Shown here piece by piece: positions 1-12,816 of a DNA stretch of 64,000 bases. A program made the position numbers and the translations under genes. The first letter of the stretch is position 1. Each line of letters starts with the position of its first letter. Source of the stretch: Aquanectria penicillioides. Lineage: Eukaryota; Ascomycota; Sordariomycetes; Hypocreales; Nectriaceae. The notes under the pieces are model-generated. The model had not been told where the DNA came from. It worked only from the letters and a program-made list of their open reading frames with translations, and made no database searches. The DNA lies in contig PYIU01000001.1 of NCBI GenBank assembly GCA_003415625.1, forward strand, positions 1,674,001 to 1,738,000, written 5' to 3'.

Positions 1-2
1 AT

Positions 3-2139
3 GCCAATCAGTTGGCGTTGCTGAGAAACCGAGAAGATCATGATTTGCACAACCATTCTGGGCTTATATACAGCATCCTGAAACTTATCTTTGAAACTCC
101 GGAATTAAACATTTGGTATCTAGTAACCCTGCTTACGTGCTTTGTTGGAGGTAAGTTTCATCCCCTCCAAGCGTATTGGTCGTATGCTCAACATGACATC
201 AGCTGGTGTCTTTCCGGGACAAGCATTGCTGCTTGGCAACGTGATGAACGTTTTCACCTCCACGGACATGGTTTCAAAAGGAAACTTCATTTCGCTGATG
301 TTTTTTGTCCTTTCCCTTGGATGTCTTGTTGTTTATGGCATTCTTGGCTGGTCAACCAATATCATTGCGCAGGTGCGTTGAAACTTCTCAAGATGCGTCA
401 ATTTGCCCAGCCTTGTTGACACGTCAGTTCATCTAGACACTTAGCAAGAAGTTTCGTAAAGAAATCTTCGATTACATTCTGCAGCAGGACCTACGGTTCT
501 TTGATCGACCAGAGAACACTGTTGGAGCGCTGGTCAGCCGCTTAGATTCTTACCCACAAGCCATTCTCGAGCTTATGGGCTTCAACGTGGCACTCGTCGT
601 ATTGGCATTTATCAATGTCATTGCATCCAGCATCTTAGGACTAGCGGTTGCCTGGAAGCTCGCAATTGTCGGTGTCTTCGCCGGCATCCCGCCCATGATT
701 CTGGCCGGTTTCGCGAGGATCCGCATCGAAACCAAAATGGATTCAGATATGAGCAAAAGATTCTCCACCAGCGCTTCTGTCGCGTCCGAGACCATAACAG
801 CCATTCGAACTGTCTCTTCACTTGCTATTGAAAATAGTGTACTCAAGAGATACACCAATGAGCTGGACATGGCAATCAGCCAAACGGCGCCATCCATGTT
901 TTCCATGATGATTTGGTTCGCACTAACGCAAACTATTGAGTACTTCATTCTCGCTCTAGGTTTCTGGTAAGCAAACAGTACCGCCAATCTCATCACTGTA
1001 GTTCTGTGATGGCTAACAGCATCGATAGGTGGGGCTCAAAGCTCATCGACCAGGGCGAAATCACTTTTTACCAGTTCATGGTTTCATTCATGGGAGTGTA
1101 TTTTTCCGGCCAAGCCGCCGGTCAATTGTTCAGTTACTCAAGCAGTAAGTTAAGCCACATGAGAAGTACAGAAGTAATTCAACTAACACACTTTGCTAGG
1201 CTTCTCAAAGGCCAACGAAGCTGCCAACTATTACTTTTGGCTATCCAAGCTCGAGCCAACGGTGCGCGAGACTGCAAACAACAAAGAGAAAGGACCCGAG
1301 AACGGTTGCAGATCATACAACTTTCAGGATGTGCAATTCTCCTACCCATTGGCTCCTGAGAGCCGTGTGCTCAAGGGAGTATCACTCAAGGTTCGTACAA
1401 AGGGATCGACTTGCTGAGCAAGGGCGACAGACAAATACTAATACGCCTTCACTCACAGGTCAACCGTGGCGAGTTCGTTGCCTTTGTTGGCGCATCGGGC
1501 TGCGGCAAAAGCACAATGATTTCTCTTCTTGAGCGGTTCTATGACCCGACCAGCGGAAGCATCGAAATTGACGGCTCGGCTTCTCTCTCATCCCTTAACC
1601 CGGTGCTGTATCGCAACCAAGTTGCTCTTGTGCAGCAAGAACCGACCCTGTTCCCAGGAACGATTCGCGAGAATATCTCTCAGGGTATGGCGACTGGAGC
1701 CTCCGATACGGTCCCTGAGGAGGCCATTGAGGAGGCCTGCCGCGCCGCTAACGCGTGGGAGTTTGTCTGCTCTTTGCCTGAGGGATTGAACACTCCCTGC
1801 GGTACAGGCGGCAGCCAGCTTTCTGGAGGACAGCGTCAACGTATTGCTATCGCGCGAGCGTTGGTGAGGAAGCCTAATGTTATTCTACTGGATGAAGCAA
1901 CCAGTGCCCTTGACACAGAGTCTGAGCGGGTTGTTCAGGCTGCTCTTATGGAGGCTGCAAGTGGTGATCGAATCACTATTGCTGTCGCCCATCGACTCTC
2001 CACCGTCCGAGACGCCAATCGCATCTTCGTCTTCTATGGCGGCAGGATCGTCGAAGCAGGAACACACGGCGAGCTTATTGAGAAGGGTGGTATGTATGCT
2101 AAGATGTGTGAGGCACAAAAGCTTGACCGGGGCATGTAG
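3..2139 (+). CDS. ABCB-type multidrug ABC transporter, C-terminal half (5' partial)
   Basis: This is the second half (linker, TMD2, NBD2) of a full-size ABCB/MDR exporter that uses ATP to move lipophilic compounds or peptides across a membrane. Its first half lies before the window. Exons read as <3-150, 203-372, 437-966, 1029-1144, 1200-1390 and 1459-2139; all introns are GT-AG, and the last has a CTAATAC-like branch site. Frame continuity was checked at each junction; at the second intron the acceptor at 436, not the AG at 444, keeps the frame. NBD2 shows Walker A GASGCGKST (near 1489), Q-loop VQQEP, signature LSGGQRQR, Walker B VILLDEAT, D-loop SALD and H-loop AHR, so this site looks catalytically complete. 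TMD2 has the fungal hallmark DLRFFDRPENT-GAL. The gene is convergent with the CAS1-like gene. Substrate cannot be told. Family is certain; the first exon is less so because the linker is poorly conserved. Confidence 0.9.
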
Positions 2140-2653
2140 AAACAACAGTTCGATTTGGTGGGTAAATACGAGAATGTCGCCACTCTCACTTTGATTCTCC
2201 TTTCTTCCAACTGGCATAGAAACACGCAATACATACACTATATATTGAGAGTTCTCATTTGATTCAATTTGTAAATAGATGGATTAATTATAAGGCACTA
2301 GAGCTCTTTCTTTTGATTTCTTCTCAATTCTAAAACGCATGCGCCAATGACCTTTGCCAATCTAACAGTCCCAATAACGAGTACAGGGTATGCCGTCTGC
2401 ATCTTCATCACACATCACCAAACCTATCAAGAGCATCCTTGTCGAATTCTAAAAATAACCAAATAAACATAATGAAACCCCAGAAGGAATTCCGCCTGGG
2501 AGACAATCATGTTTCCAAACCTCTCTCTCTGACGGTTCTCCTACCAGCTGGGAAGAAGGAAAAAAAAGTAGTGTAATAATACACCGTGGCTATTCTTCAT
2601 TTCGTTACTGTATCTCACATTACAAACATAGAAAATTTGCTCAAATTCGCACC
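2140..2653. other. Intergenic, convergent 3' ends
   Basis: AT-richer spacer between the stop codons of the ABC transporter (+) and the CAS1-like gene (-). It holds both 3' untranslated regions. I see no conserved ORF or RNA gene in it. Confidence 0.6.
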
Positions 2654-5384
2654 TCAACCAAGCGAGTTCGTGCCCGCTCGGTGAGGAGTAAAGCCATCTG
2701 GAATTGGGGTGTTTGGGGGCGCAGGGCTCAGAAGGTTCAGAGCCCAAAGGATCAAAACAATAAGGAAAACGCGGCCTTTGGGCGTGGATACCAGAGCCTT
2801 TGCAGAGAACTGCTGGATCAGCGTGGCAGTCTGGGGATGACCAAGCAGTCTGGCGTTTGGACTGGGAAGGACCTCTTCGAAGACATTTTCAGCATCAGAA
2901 ACATCATCTTCATTCCTCTCATCTTTATTATCGCCTTTATCCGACAGTTCGATTACCTCCGCAAGAGTTGGTTGTGATGACGGGCTTAGGATGATCTCGA
3001 CAAGATTCCTTGTTGCAGTCGCTGAGAAATAGCTGATTAAGATGAAAATCGGCACAATGAGAACCAAGTCTCTCCATCGATCCCTTAGGGACCCGTCACC
3101 CTTGAACAGTCCAGTTACGAGGATGCCGTCCAAATCAGATGCCGACATGAGATGGGCCTGGAGAACGCACAGTTCTATCGAGCATTGGCCTGCCAAAGTC
3201 ATGGCTTTCGAGCAGTAGTTGCGAAAGGGCAGCGCTATGTTCCGCAGCGCAATGTATGCGAGAATAGGACCGCATGAGATGAGCCTATGCCAATGCTGAT
3301 AGTGTTCTATCGTCATGCCATCTTGACTCCAGGTGTGCCAGTACCCACCGAGGACCATGACGCTGACCAAGCCCACGGACATGCGCAGAGCAAAGCTCAA
3401 CGTTTCTGTCATTTTGTGGCTGACAATGGCAACTAGCATGCCGGCATAGACGATGTACAGGTCATATCGTAATCGAAACAGCCACACATCGGCGTTCCAG
3501 TGTACGTTGAAGAATTTCTGAAGTACAGTAAATACCCATTCCGTAGTCGGCGTGTAGTCAACTACGAAAGTTACTACAACAGCCGAGATTAAGACCTTGA
3601 CGAACAAGGTTTGAGTATCGTTATTGAATCTCTTGTTTCCGAAGCCCATGGTAGCCCAAATGACCACGAACCAAAAGTTGGCGAGTGCCACGTAGTAGTA
3701 AAAGATGTAATCCGTGTTGGCGAAGAAGCATAGGAAACTCGTCAGGAGGTTGAGACGGAGCAAGACGGCTGCCACACGATTGAATGAAAAATCGTTCGTC
3801 AGGAGAAAATGAGTGGTGTGGCCAAACCCGGTCTGGAAGAGATAGCCAGCAACGATAACTCGGGCAAAAATAGTGAGGCCCAACGATTTGTTACCGGCGA
3901 CCCAGTGAAAGACGCTGTAATACATCTGCATCCATCCTTTCCACTCATCCGTTTGATCTCGAGACAAGAAGGATCGGTCACTCTCGACATCAAAGACTCT
4001 GGCCTTGACCTGAGGGAACCGCAATTTTTCCATAGTAACAAGGGCCATAAATACCCAGGGGATGCAGAGTATAATGGTATCCGATCGCGACCATACCTTC
4101 TCTTCTTTGCCCATCAGCTGTGTGCTGTCGGCAAAGTAAGACATTAGGAGAGGCAGAACAAAGGCTCCTCCAGTTTGCATATTAAAAAGGGACCAACGAG
4201 GGACTGAGCGGTGGCCTAGCAAATCAACAATCTCACAGCCGACACACAGAGCCAAGAAGATCATGCCCAGCACAACCAGTCCCTGCCGAACGACAGGCTT
4301 GTTGCCATAGTCAGTGCAGCAAGTTCCGTGGAAAGGGTATTTTCTGAAGCGGTCCAATTTTGCATTACATCGCAAATTGAGAAGAAGGTTGGCCTTAGCT
4401 TCAGCGACACTATCAATAACGTTAAACCCGGTGCCTTTAGGGTCGCCAATCGTTTTGTTTTGGCCTTCGATCATCCCAGCCATCGACCACGCCAGCGGGA
4501 AGTTCCAATCGTCATTGTGGCCATGGAGCCATTCCTGGATCCTAGAGACTTGTACTCGGGCTTCGGAATTGTTCCTGATTAGGACCGGGTCGTCTCCGAG
4601 GTACGATGGTCCAGTCGGGGGCACAAAGAAAACCTGGTTACCAATACCGTCATCGGAGGTTATCGGCTGGGTGATGAAATCCTTCTCGTTGACTCCAATG
4701 GCCTCGGATACAGTGGACAAAGCTGCAGCGTAGTGCTCTAGCCCGTTCTCGGCTTGCTTCTTGTTCTTTCCGAAGGCGAACCAGCTCCCAGCCCCAAGCA
4801 TAACCAGGGCTGGTCCTTTCTGATCCCGAACAGATATCGGGTTCTCCTTTTCTTTTCGGAAGAGTCGGAGCTCACGATCGAGAATGTGCACATGGGGCTC
4901 GCCGGCCATGCGAAGGAGAGGGTTCCAGATGCTGAGGATGTCGATTCCATGGTAGGTTAGGTTAAATCGTTCCCGGTTCTTGGCGTGCTTTCGATCCCAG
5001 TTCGCCTCGTCACGCTCCAACTACACGAAGACAGCTCGATTAACATGCTAGCCCAAGGACGAGGTACGGGGCACTTACAAGGCGTCCAAGCCCGTAGGCG
5101 ACTTGGCGACTCGTCGAGTCTCCACTGAAGACGACACGCCGGCCATCGAGACACTGCTGAATATCCACGGGGGTGAAATGGCGAAGCATACAGCCATGCG
5201 GCTGCCACTGGTCAAACGGCACCCTGTTGCCAAACTGGTCCGGCGTGTCGATCCAGCCGCCCGTCTCGAGCAGGGCAACGCATCGGTGCGGGTCGGCGCC
5301 TGGGAAAACGGTCCAGTACACGGCCACGATCAGGACGAAGAGTCCCCAGGCGGAGAGAAAAACCCTCGACGTTGTAGAGGCCAT
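2654..5384 (-). CDS. CAS1-like polytopic O-acyltransferase (CASD1/Cas1p family)
   Basis: Predicted 890-residue membrane protein of the Cas1p/CASD1 family. Relatives are Golgi enzymes that O-acetylate glycans such as cryptococcal capsule or sialic acid. Exons are 5079-5384 and 2654-5020, with a 58-bp GT-AG intron in phase 0. I chose the ATG at 5384 because family members start just before the single N-terminal membrane segment; an in-frame ATG at 5435 is possible. The N-terminal luminal SGNH/PC-esterase part has the conserved WQPHGCML and the nucleophile motif VFSGDSTSRQ (Ser about 90). The C-terminal half has about a dozen hydrophobic segments from roughly residue 345. The usual D-G-x-H motif just before LLNLRCN reads T-G-F-N (residues 299-302), so the expected Asp and His are absent. 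The acyltransferase fold call is secure; whether the esterase-type triad works is doubtful. Confidence 0.85.
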
Positions 5385-6070
5385 TTCGGCGTGGATGCCT
5401 TGGATCTTTCCTACCACCATGATGAGCAAGTACAAAAGGCGAATGGGCCAGCCCGCCTAGACGCAATCGGGCATGGATCAGGGGCAACAAAAGCGAGATG
5501 ACGCTGCAAATAGTCTGTCGATAAGAAATCAGCTAGCGAAAAGGAAAAAGAAAAGAACACAAAGCACGAGCGGCCCTTGGAAATTCCAAGAAAGGGAGGA
5601 CGACAACAGATACGTGCACAACGGCCTCATTGATAGACCCATGCTGCTGGATTTCAAGTGCGCCAGGGATGCTGGATTCCAGTTGCGAAATATGGGGATC
5701 CAAGTTCCAGCCCGCGCGACCCTGCAAGGTCACAGATCGATCTAACCCAAGGATAGCGCCCAGCCCAGGCCCCGGGTGTGTAGTGCCTGATGGGGAATGC
5801 CTGTGCGCTTGCGGCCAGTGGGATGCGGAGAAGTTGCTCTAGTATAAGACATCGTCCACGTCGAATTCCTCGAAATGTCTGACACTTAGATAACACACCT
5901 ACCAATGATACAAATCCGCGGTGATGCCCACAGCTTTAACTTACACTGTGATAAATACCTCACAGGATGAATTTGGGGGATAAGACAAAACTTGGCAACC
6001 TATGTGCTTATGAACCTCGATATTGACAGATGCTACCCGTTCTAAACTCGAAGTCCCAAATTGATCCAGA
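5385..6070. other. Intergenic: CAS1-like promoter and Rei1 3' region
   Basis: Both flanking genes are on the minus strand, so this holds the CAS1-like 5' region and the Rei1 terminator. Short open frames here show no family resemblance. Nothing else is supported. Confidence 0.5.
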
Positions 6071-7775
6071 CTAACCACCACCCTGCTCGCGGTAGTAGTA
6101 GTTTTCGTGGTTGTTCAGCTTCTTTCCGTAAGCCCAGTCCTTCGCCTTCGTGTGAAACTGCTCAAGTCTACGTCCTCGCACCTCAGCCTTGCGAACATCC
6201 TTCTTTGACTGGTCTGACGCGCCGATCATGCCAGCCGCGCCTCGGGGCACCATCTGGCGCCGGTTACCATTGGTTCGGACCAGCTGGCCATCATCATTCT
6301 CGCCAGTGGGGTTGGCTTCCCGCTCGGCTTCTTCGATGGCTAATCTCTCGGCTCTCTCCTCAGCCGAGGGGTGGTTGTGCAGGTTCTGGCGGAAGTACTT
6401 GTTCAGAGAACGATGACCCACGGACTTTCCGGTGGGAAGATGGAGCTCATATTCGTCATAAAACACCGCGTGCGTGTGCTTGTGGGCATGAGAGTGCCAG
6501 CCATCGGCCTGGTGACGAGCACGAGGATCATGGCGGGAGTGGTGGGGGTGCTTATCCAGTCTCTCAAATTGGTGGATGTGGCCCTCTGCAGGGACAGCCG
6601 TGAGATCTTCTGAATCAAGAGAGGAAGCAGAGCTATCGGTTTCCCAACCGTCGCCTTCTCCGCCTTCCTCAATTTCCTCGCCGTCTTCGTTGACAAGCTT
6701 GGAGGCACGACGAGCTCCCAGCTTAGCGCCGCCGTTGGTCTCATCCTCACCAGCAGAGCCGTCCTCGGATGGCTCTCCGTCAGAGTATGTGCTTCTAAAG
6801 TCGTAATGCTCACCAATATCCAACTGCTCCTCTTCCGTTGTGAAGGGAATCTTGCAGTGGCCCTTGTCACGCATGTGGGTTTGAACAGCAAAGGTCGTGG
6901 ACTTGAACTTGTCACAGTACAGGCACTGATGGACCTCACGGATCTTCTGTTGGAGTTGTTGTAGCAAACCATCCAAGTCGACAAGGTACTTCTTTTCGGG
7001 AATGAACATGCCGTGGAATCGCTCCATGTGAGTGGCATTCAGAGGAACTGAGGGAGAGGCGTAGTTGCAGAACAGGCAAGACTCAAGAGTCCAGGCGGGT
7101 TCCTGGGAAGCTGGCACGGGGGTCGCTGAATTTGAGCCGCGCTCCTTGGTTGTGTCTACCTCGTGAGAGGGCTCCTCAGAGGCGGGGTGAGGGTTGGGAG
7201 GCCTCTTAACAGGGGATGGCCTTTGTTCGGCAAGGCTGGCGTTCTGGAGGCCCTCAATGACGTGGTTGAAGTCTTCCTCGGCATCAGAGTCAACTCCGTT
7301 ACGGCTGGCGGCCAAAGGTTCACCAAGAGAGAAGGTGGAGCTGACAACGGAGGTGGCCTCGTCGTCGGCTGGCTTTGTGGTGGGTTCCCCAACTGAGGCC
7401 CCCTTCAACTTGTGCTTCTGGCTGGAGAGATGGTTCTGGTAGGCATTTTCGCTGTAGTAAGTCTTTTGGCAAATTTCGCATGCTCGCTCGAAGTAGGCCT
7501 TGTCGGCTTCGGCGGTAGTGGCGGCGCGGGCCTGAAGGACCTTCTCGGAAAATACGTCTGCGGAGATGGGAGGAAGAGAAGCAACTCGGCGCTTCAAATT
7601 GTAGCGACTAGGGAAGTACGGTTAGACATGTTACTGAGATATACGACAGCACAACTACTCACTGCCAGTCACTCTTCATATGACCCTTCTGCAAGTCGAT
7701 GTTGCGATAAGCAACCTGGCAGGTGTTGCAGGTGTAGGGGTGCGAGGCGGAAGTGGCCGCCTGCGTGGTCGCCAT
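6071..7775 (-). CDS. REI1: Cytoplasmic 60S biogenesis factor Rei1 (ZNF622-like)
   Basis: A 549-residue C2H2 zinc-finger protein of the Rei1/ZNF622 family, which works in the cytoplasm to recycle the Arx1-Alb1 export factors from pre-60S ribosomal subunits. Exons are 7663-7775 and 6071-7607, joined in phase 2 by a 55-bp intron. The joined residues complete the first zinc finger (CNTCQVAY...HMKSDWHRYNLKRR), which fixes both the start and the splice. Three more fingers follow: CEICQKTYYSENAYQNH, CLFCNYAS...HMERFHGMFIP and CLYCDKF...HMRDKGHCKI. An acidic stretch follows the fourth finger, and the C-terminus is basic with RRQMVPRGAAGMIG, typical of the family. It is divergent from the HECT ligase gene across about 1 kb. 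No irregularity seen. Confidence 0.95.
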
Positions 7776-8787
7776 GATTTGACGCCAGCAAGGAAAGCGG
7801 ATGGCTCCCACAGGCGATGAAAAAAATAGAGACAAGAAGAGATCGATACGAAACCTTTAGTCTCACCGGCACAAATATTTTAAATTTGGCGATCTGTGTG
7901 AGAGAAGAAATATGAGATGGAGGTCCGGCAGTGGGAAATTCAGAGCAAGTTGGTGGGTTTTGGCGGGGCTCCTGATAACGTCACACACGAAGGCGATAAA
8001 TAATGTCCTCTGCGCGCGGCAGACTTTTTTTTTTTGTCAGCCCCTCCTACCTGCCGCCCCGCTCCGTGGCCTGGAAAGTGCCGCCGACAGCCACTCTTGA
8101 TTGATCATTGGGCCCTGCTGACTCATCCGATCGCCCCCCTCAGGCTGTTTGGCTGTCTCCGGTGGTGCCGGGTCTAGGAAGGCCTAGGAAGGAGTCACAC
8201 AATGCCGGACTTGCTTGCTTGCATGCAGGTGCCTGCCAGGCCTAGAATAGAGGCGCTGGAAGCGGTGGTGGAGGCGGCCGGGTACGTAGTTAACCCGCCC
8301 CGGATTCGCCTTCATTGGGCAACCGGCCATGTGCAAATCACACCCACGGCTCGCCCCCGACCAGCCTATTACGGCATCGATAACCCAGGTTGCGCCTGCT
8401 GGCTTGCTCTGATACACCGCACGGCCCCACGCTCCACGCTCCACGTTCTTCCTTTGCGGATCCCTGGTCCAGCAGCTTGTCGTCACGTACGGGATACGTA
8501 CTTTATACTGTACTCGGCCGATGACTTACGCTGGGGATGACATCGCTCAATCTCACCTCAAACCTCAACATCAACGACCCCTACGACCGCCCTTTGACCA
8601 CAACCGCCACCGCAACTGCCCTCCCCGCCCCGCCAGCTGTGCACCTCGATGAAGTTGCACACTGCCTCGACGGAATGATTGCCTAACACGTCCCCTATTC
8701 CTCCACAGCAGCACCAGCGCCATCACTCTCGTTCCTTCGCATTGCATTCACGCTTTGGCCCGGCTGCGCAACCCATATTTCCATGTC
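7776..8787. promoter_or_regulatory. Divergent intergenic region between REI1 and the HECT ligase gene
   Basis: About 1 kb shared upstream region. It holds a T-run near 8027-8036 and C/G-rich stretches. No specific binding site can be assigned with confidence, and the small open frames in it look random. Confidence 0.5.
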
Positions 8788-11700
8788 ATGACGCCTGAGA
8801 CTACCCGCACGCCAGGCGGCCCCCTGGAGACGTCGGCAGATCTGGATCTGCTCTCCGGATTGTGGCAAGAGGCCCCTTTCGCTCGACTACCCGCCGACGC
8901 GCCACCGGAGTTCGCACAATTGCTCCAGGATATCGAAAACCCGAGTCGCGTTTATGCCATCCACCGAGCCAGCCGCCGGCATGACTTCCAACTTCTGGTA
9001 GAAACGTAAGTGGTGAACTGAACTCCAAGATGGACTGTGTGCTAATCTTTAACTGATAGATTCATCTTTCAACTGCGATCAGGCTGTGGACAGCGCAACT
9101 GCACAACCTCGACATGTTTCTCCTGCCGCAGGCGCCTCGCAGGCAGAGCACCCATCCGACGATACAATTCAACAAGCGCCAGAACCTTAGCGGTGTACCT
9201 GGCAAGTCAAGATGATCCCGAGAATGGATTATGTCCCAATTTGCGCCGACCCAAGGACCCGCAACCACCCGCCTCCCTCAACAACCTAATATTTTCGACC
9301 CGACCTTCATCCCCTTCCCGTCCAGAATTCAAGCGGACTAGCTTCAAGTCATCATCCGTGCGGCGGAGCGATAGCCCGACCAACCGCCAACAGCGGCAGT
9401 CCTCTGAACAGAGCGCTGAACAGCAGGCTCCCGGCGCCCCAGATACGGTCGCCGAGAGCGATATCCATCGAAAAACACAACAACCATCAAATCCTCGCGA
9501 TGCTATTCAAGATACCGATGTCCGCGTAGTCGAAACCCCCGTCAGCAAAGATCACCGCTCGTTTGCGGCAAACCTGTTTGGGACTGTAGCTTTCAAGATG
9601 CTGGAGTGGCTGACACCACGAGGTATTGAAGCCATGTCTCAACAGATTTCTAATCTTGACACCGACGGAGCACCCAAAGTGCATACTAAGTCTCACCCCG
9701 ACCAGGAATTGCCACCAAAGTCAAGCAAACCTCACGGTCCCTCAGAAACACAACCACAGCCACCGAGTTCTCAGGCCATCGCCCTGGAGACCGATGCCAA
9801 GCTAAACCAGCCGCAGGGCCACGCTGACGCCTCTATTGACGGAAAACCCCAATTAGAGACGCCTAACCCAGCCAAGGCAAAATCCCGGCATTGCTCGATA
9901 CCGAAGGCTCGAAATTCGCCCTCGAAACCTAAAAGGACGGCTTCTATCGAACCCTTTCCTCCTCCTCCTAGTTCAGACGATCCAAAGTCGACTATCTTAT
10001 CACCTCGCATTAATGGATTTCACGAAAAGCCTGCTCGTCCAAAGTCTACTTCTGTCATAAGTGGACGAGGCATCCCCGAAGTCCCCACGAAGCCTGTATT
10101 CTTCGAGAACGTTCCTTCACCAACACCCCAGCCACCCCAGAGGCCGAAGATCACATCAATTCCTTCGGAAGACGCTGGTGGAAGGGAAATTCCGAGCACT
10201 GCATCAATCAAGCCGTCGAAAGAGCCGCGTTCTGAACCCCGGTCCTTGGAAGAGCCCGAGAAAGAAAAGGCAGATGTCCCTGCGTCATGGTTGCACAACG
10301 CACTGCCACAAGCCCTTTCACGCCTCGATGTAGATGTTGTCGAGTTTATGTGTGATGTGCTTCAAGAAGATGGCACATGCGAAGACAGATTGGTCGTTCC
10401 AAGCGAATTTGGTGGGTCGTGCCCTCAGCCGCTGAATCAGTCGAAGCGCCTCAAACGACGTTCGAAACCGACCAAGTCCTCGAAAAAGGCCTGGAAGGAG
10501 TTCAACGAGCAGACCATCTTCAATGTGCTCAGCAATCCCCACGCCACCATCGAGTCCTTTACGCGAGACGGGAAGCTCTACGATTCGCAAACTCTTTGGT
10601 ACTGCCTACACCGCTTGAGCCGTGCAATGCCTAGCTTGGTGTTCCACAGCCTATGGATTGCTGCTGGGAGTCTCTTCGTCCCCCCTGCCAGCGTGCAAAC
10701 CAAAACGTCGGCTAAGAAATCAAAGTTTGTCCAACGAGATCAAACCAGGCTTTCCGACGATGAGGCGGCACACTTGATGTCCATTTGCATGCATGCTCTC
10801 GTAGCAGCAGCCCCCATCGTTCCCGATTCACGGACACTATACGAAATGTCGCGCATACGCTCCAACGGCTTGACCTTAGCTGGTGGCAGTGCTGTCGCAC
10901 GACAACCAGCCTCCCGATGTCTGGATTATGACGACACGTTTACGAACGAACTGGCCATCAGGCTGGCACGAAGACTCTTTTGCGCCATCACTGCTCGACG
11001 ATGCTTCATGGAGATGGCAGATCGAAGCGTCCCCAAGGAGGAACGTCGGCCTTGTGCTGATGTGCTGGGATCACTAGTAAACCAACTCGACTTTTTAAGT
11101 GCTGGGGCTACACCAGTTCTCGAGTTTTCGCACCCAGAGCGTCTCCTACATGAGACTCGGGTGCCCACCGTGCTTTTGGATTGGGCTCGTACTGTCATTC
11201 TGAATGAATGGGACGGACAGGCTGACTTTTCAATGGATGGCTCCTTTGGTGGAGCGTTGTCCTTTATCGAGGCCATGTGTAAGTTGACATTATTTCCTTT
11301 TTAAGCTCCCTATTCGACTGTATACTAATTCTTTGGCGCAGATGACAACAGAAACCTCCTGCTCCTAGGAGATATCCAATTCCGAGTCGACTACCTGTCA
11401 GATCGCATGGACTCGATTGAGATGCCAGTCGATTGGCTGAACTTCACATCAACTCGGTGGAAGCGACATATTCTAGATTACCCATACATCTTCGGCCCTG
11501 AAACCCTCGTATCATTTTTCCGATCCATCAACTTTGCGAGAATGAGTCGAATGTTTGAAGAGTCAAGTTCACTCAAGAGTCGCATGAGCGCTATCGTGGA
11601 TCCAGGAAGCCTAATTACCAATCCCCACCATAAGATGGTGTTGCAAGACTTGTTGCGAACAGCGTCGTCGAAGTATCTTATCCTCGAGATTAGCCGAGAT

Positions 11701-12816
11701 CATGTTGTGCGTGACTCCTTTGACCAGCTTTGGAGACGTGAGGAGCGAGAACTCCTTCGCCCATTGAAGGTGCATCTTGGAGAAGAGGGTGGTGAAGAAG
11801 GATTCGACTCTGGCGGTGTCCAACAAGAGTTTTTCCGCCTCGCTATCGCAGAATGCCTTGATCCGAAATACGGAGCCTTCACAGTCGATGAAAGGACCCG
11901 CATGGTCTGGTTTGCACCTGGCTCTCTTACTGAGGAATGGAAATATGAGCTTGTCGGGCTTCTTATGTCTCTTGCGCTATTCAACGGCCTGACACTCCCT
12001 ATTACGTTCCCGAGGGCCTTGTACCGAAAGCTGCTTGGAAAACCCGTGGAAGAGCTTCACCACATCTCCGATGGATGGCCAGAGCTGGCCAGCGGCCTCA
12101 CCACCCTATTGGAGTGGGATGAAAAGGACGGGCTAGTGGAGGACATCTTTGCCCGAACGTACGAATTCTCGGTTTCCAACTTTGATTTGAACGTTACCAG
12201 GGAGATGAAGGGTGAGGACATGGCGTGGCCTAAGGCGGCTGCTACCTCGGACGACGTTGCACCACCAAATGCGGACAATCCAGACGATGCGCCAATGGTG
12301 ACGAACGACAACCGAGACGCCTACGTCAACGACTACATCCGCTACCTCACCGATGTGTCCGTCCGCCCTCAGTATCTCGCATTCGAGCGGGGCTTCCATG
12401 CCTGTCTGAACAAGAAGTCCTTGTCACTGCTCAGTCCACCCATCCTGCAAACGTTGGTGGAGGGTGTCCAGGACATTGACATTTCGGAGCTTCGAAGGTA
12501 TGCACGATACGTGGGGTGGGATGCTTCTCACCATACAGTAAGAGACTTTTGGTCAATCGTCAAGAGATATGACGACAGAATGAAGCGAAAGCTGCTGGAG
12601 TTTGTGACATCATCGGACCGTGTGCCTGTCGGAGGCATGAAGAATCTTCAGTTTGTCATCCAGAAGAACGGAGAAGAAGAGGGCGAGGGTGGGCATTTAC
12701 CTACGGCATACACCTGCTATGGAACGCTCTTATTACCGGAATATAGAGACAAAGATGTTCTTAGGGAACGGTTAGGAATGGCACTGGAAAATGCGCAGGG
12801 CTTCGGGTTTGCTTGA
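8788..12816 (+). CDS. AZUL-HECT E3 ubiquitin ligase (UBE3A-like)
   Basis: Predicted 1303-residue E3 ligase that would accept ubiquitin from an E2 on a cysteine and pass it to substrates. Exons are 8788-9005, 9060-11278 and 11342-12816, with introns of 54 and 63 bp; the second has a TACTAAT branch site. The start is the first in-frame ATG that leads into the conserved N-terminus. Residues about 82-95 form C-x4-C-x4-C-x2-C (CGQRNCTTSTCFSC), the Zn-binding AZUL signature of UBE3A, followed by an LCPN element. A long Pro/Ser-rich disordered linker fills roughly residues 115-500. The HECT domain occupies the last about 380 residues, with the catalytic cysteine in YTCYGTLLLPEY (Cys about 1271) and the usual G-F at the end. 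Relatives include UBE3A/E6AP; yeast Hul4 is a more distant HECT ligase. Substrates are unknown. Confidence 0.92.

Noticed and set aside
1..7775. Secondary-metabolite or detoxification cluster suggested by the ABC transporter beside the CAS1-like gene
   Set aside because: No backbone enzyme, P450 or cluster regulator nearby; the next genes are ribosome biogenesis and ubiquitin genes.
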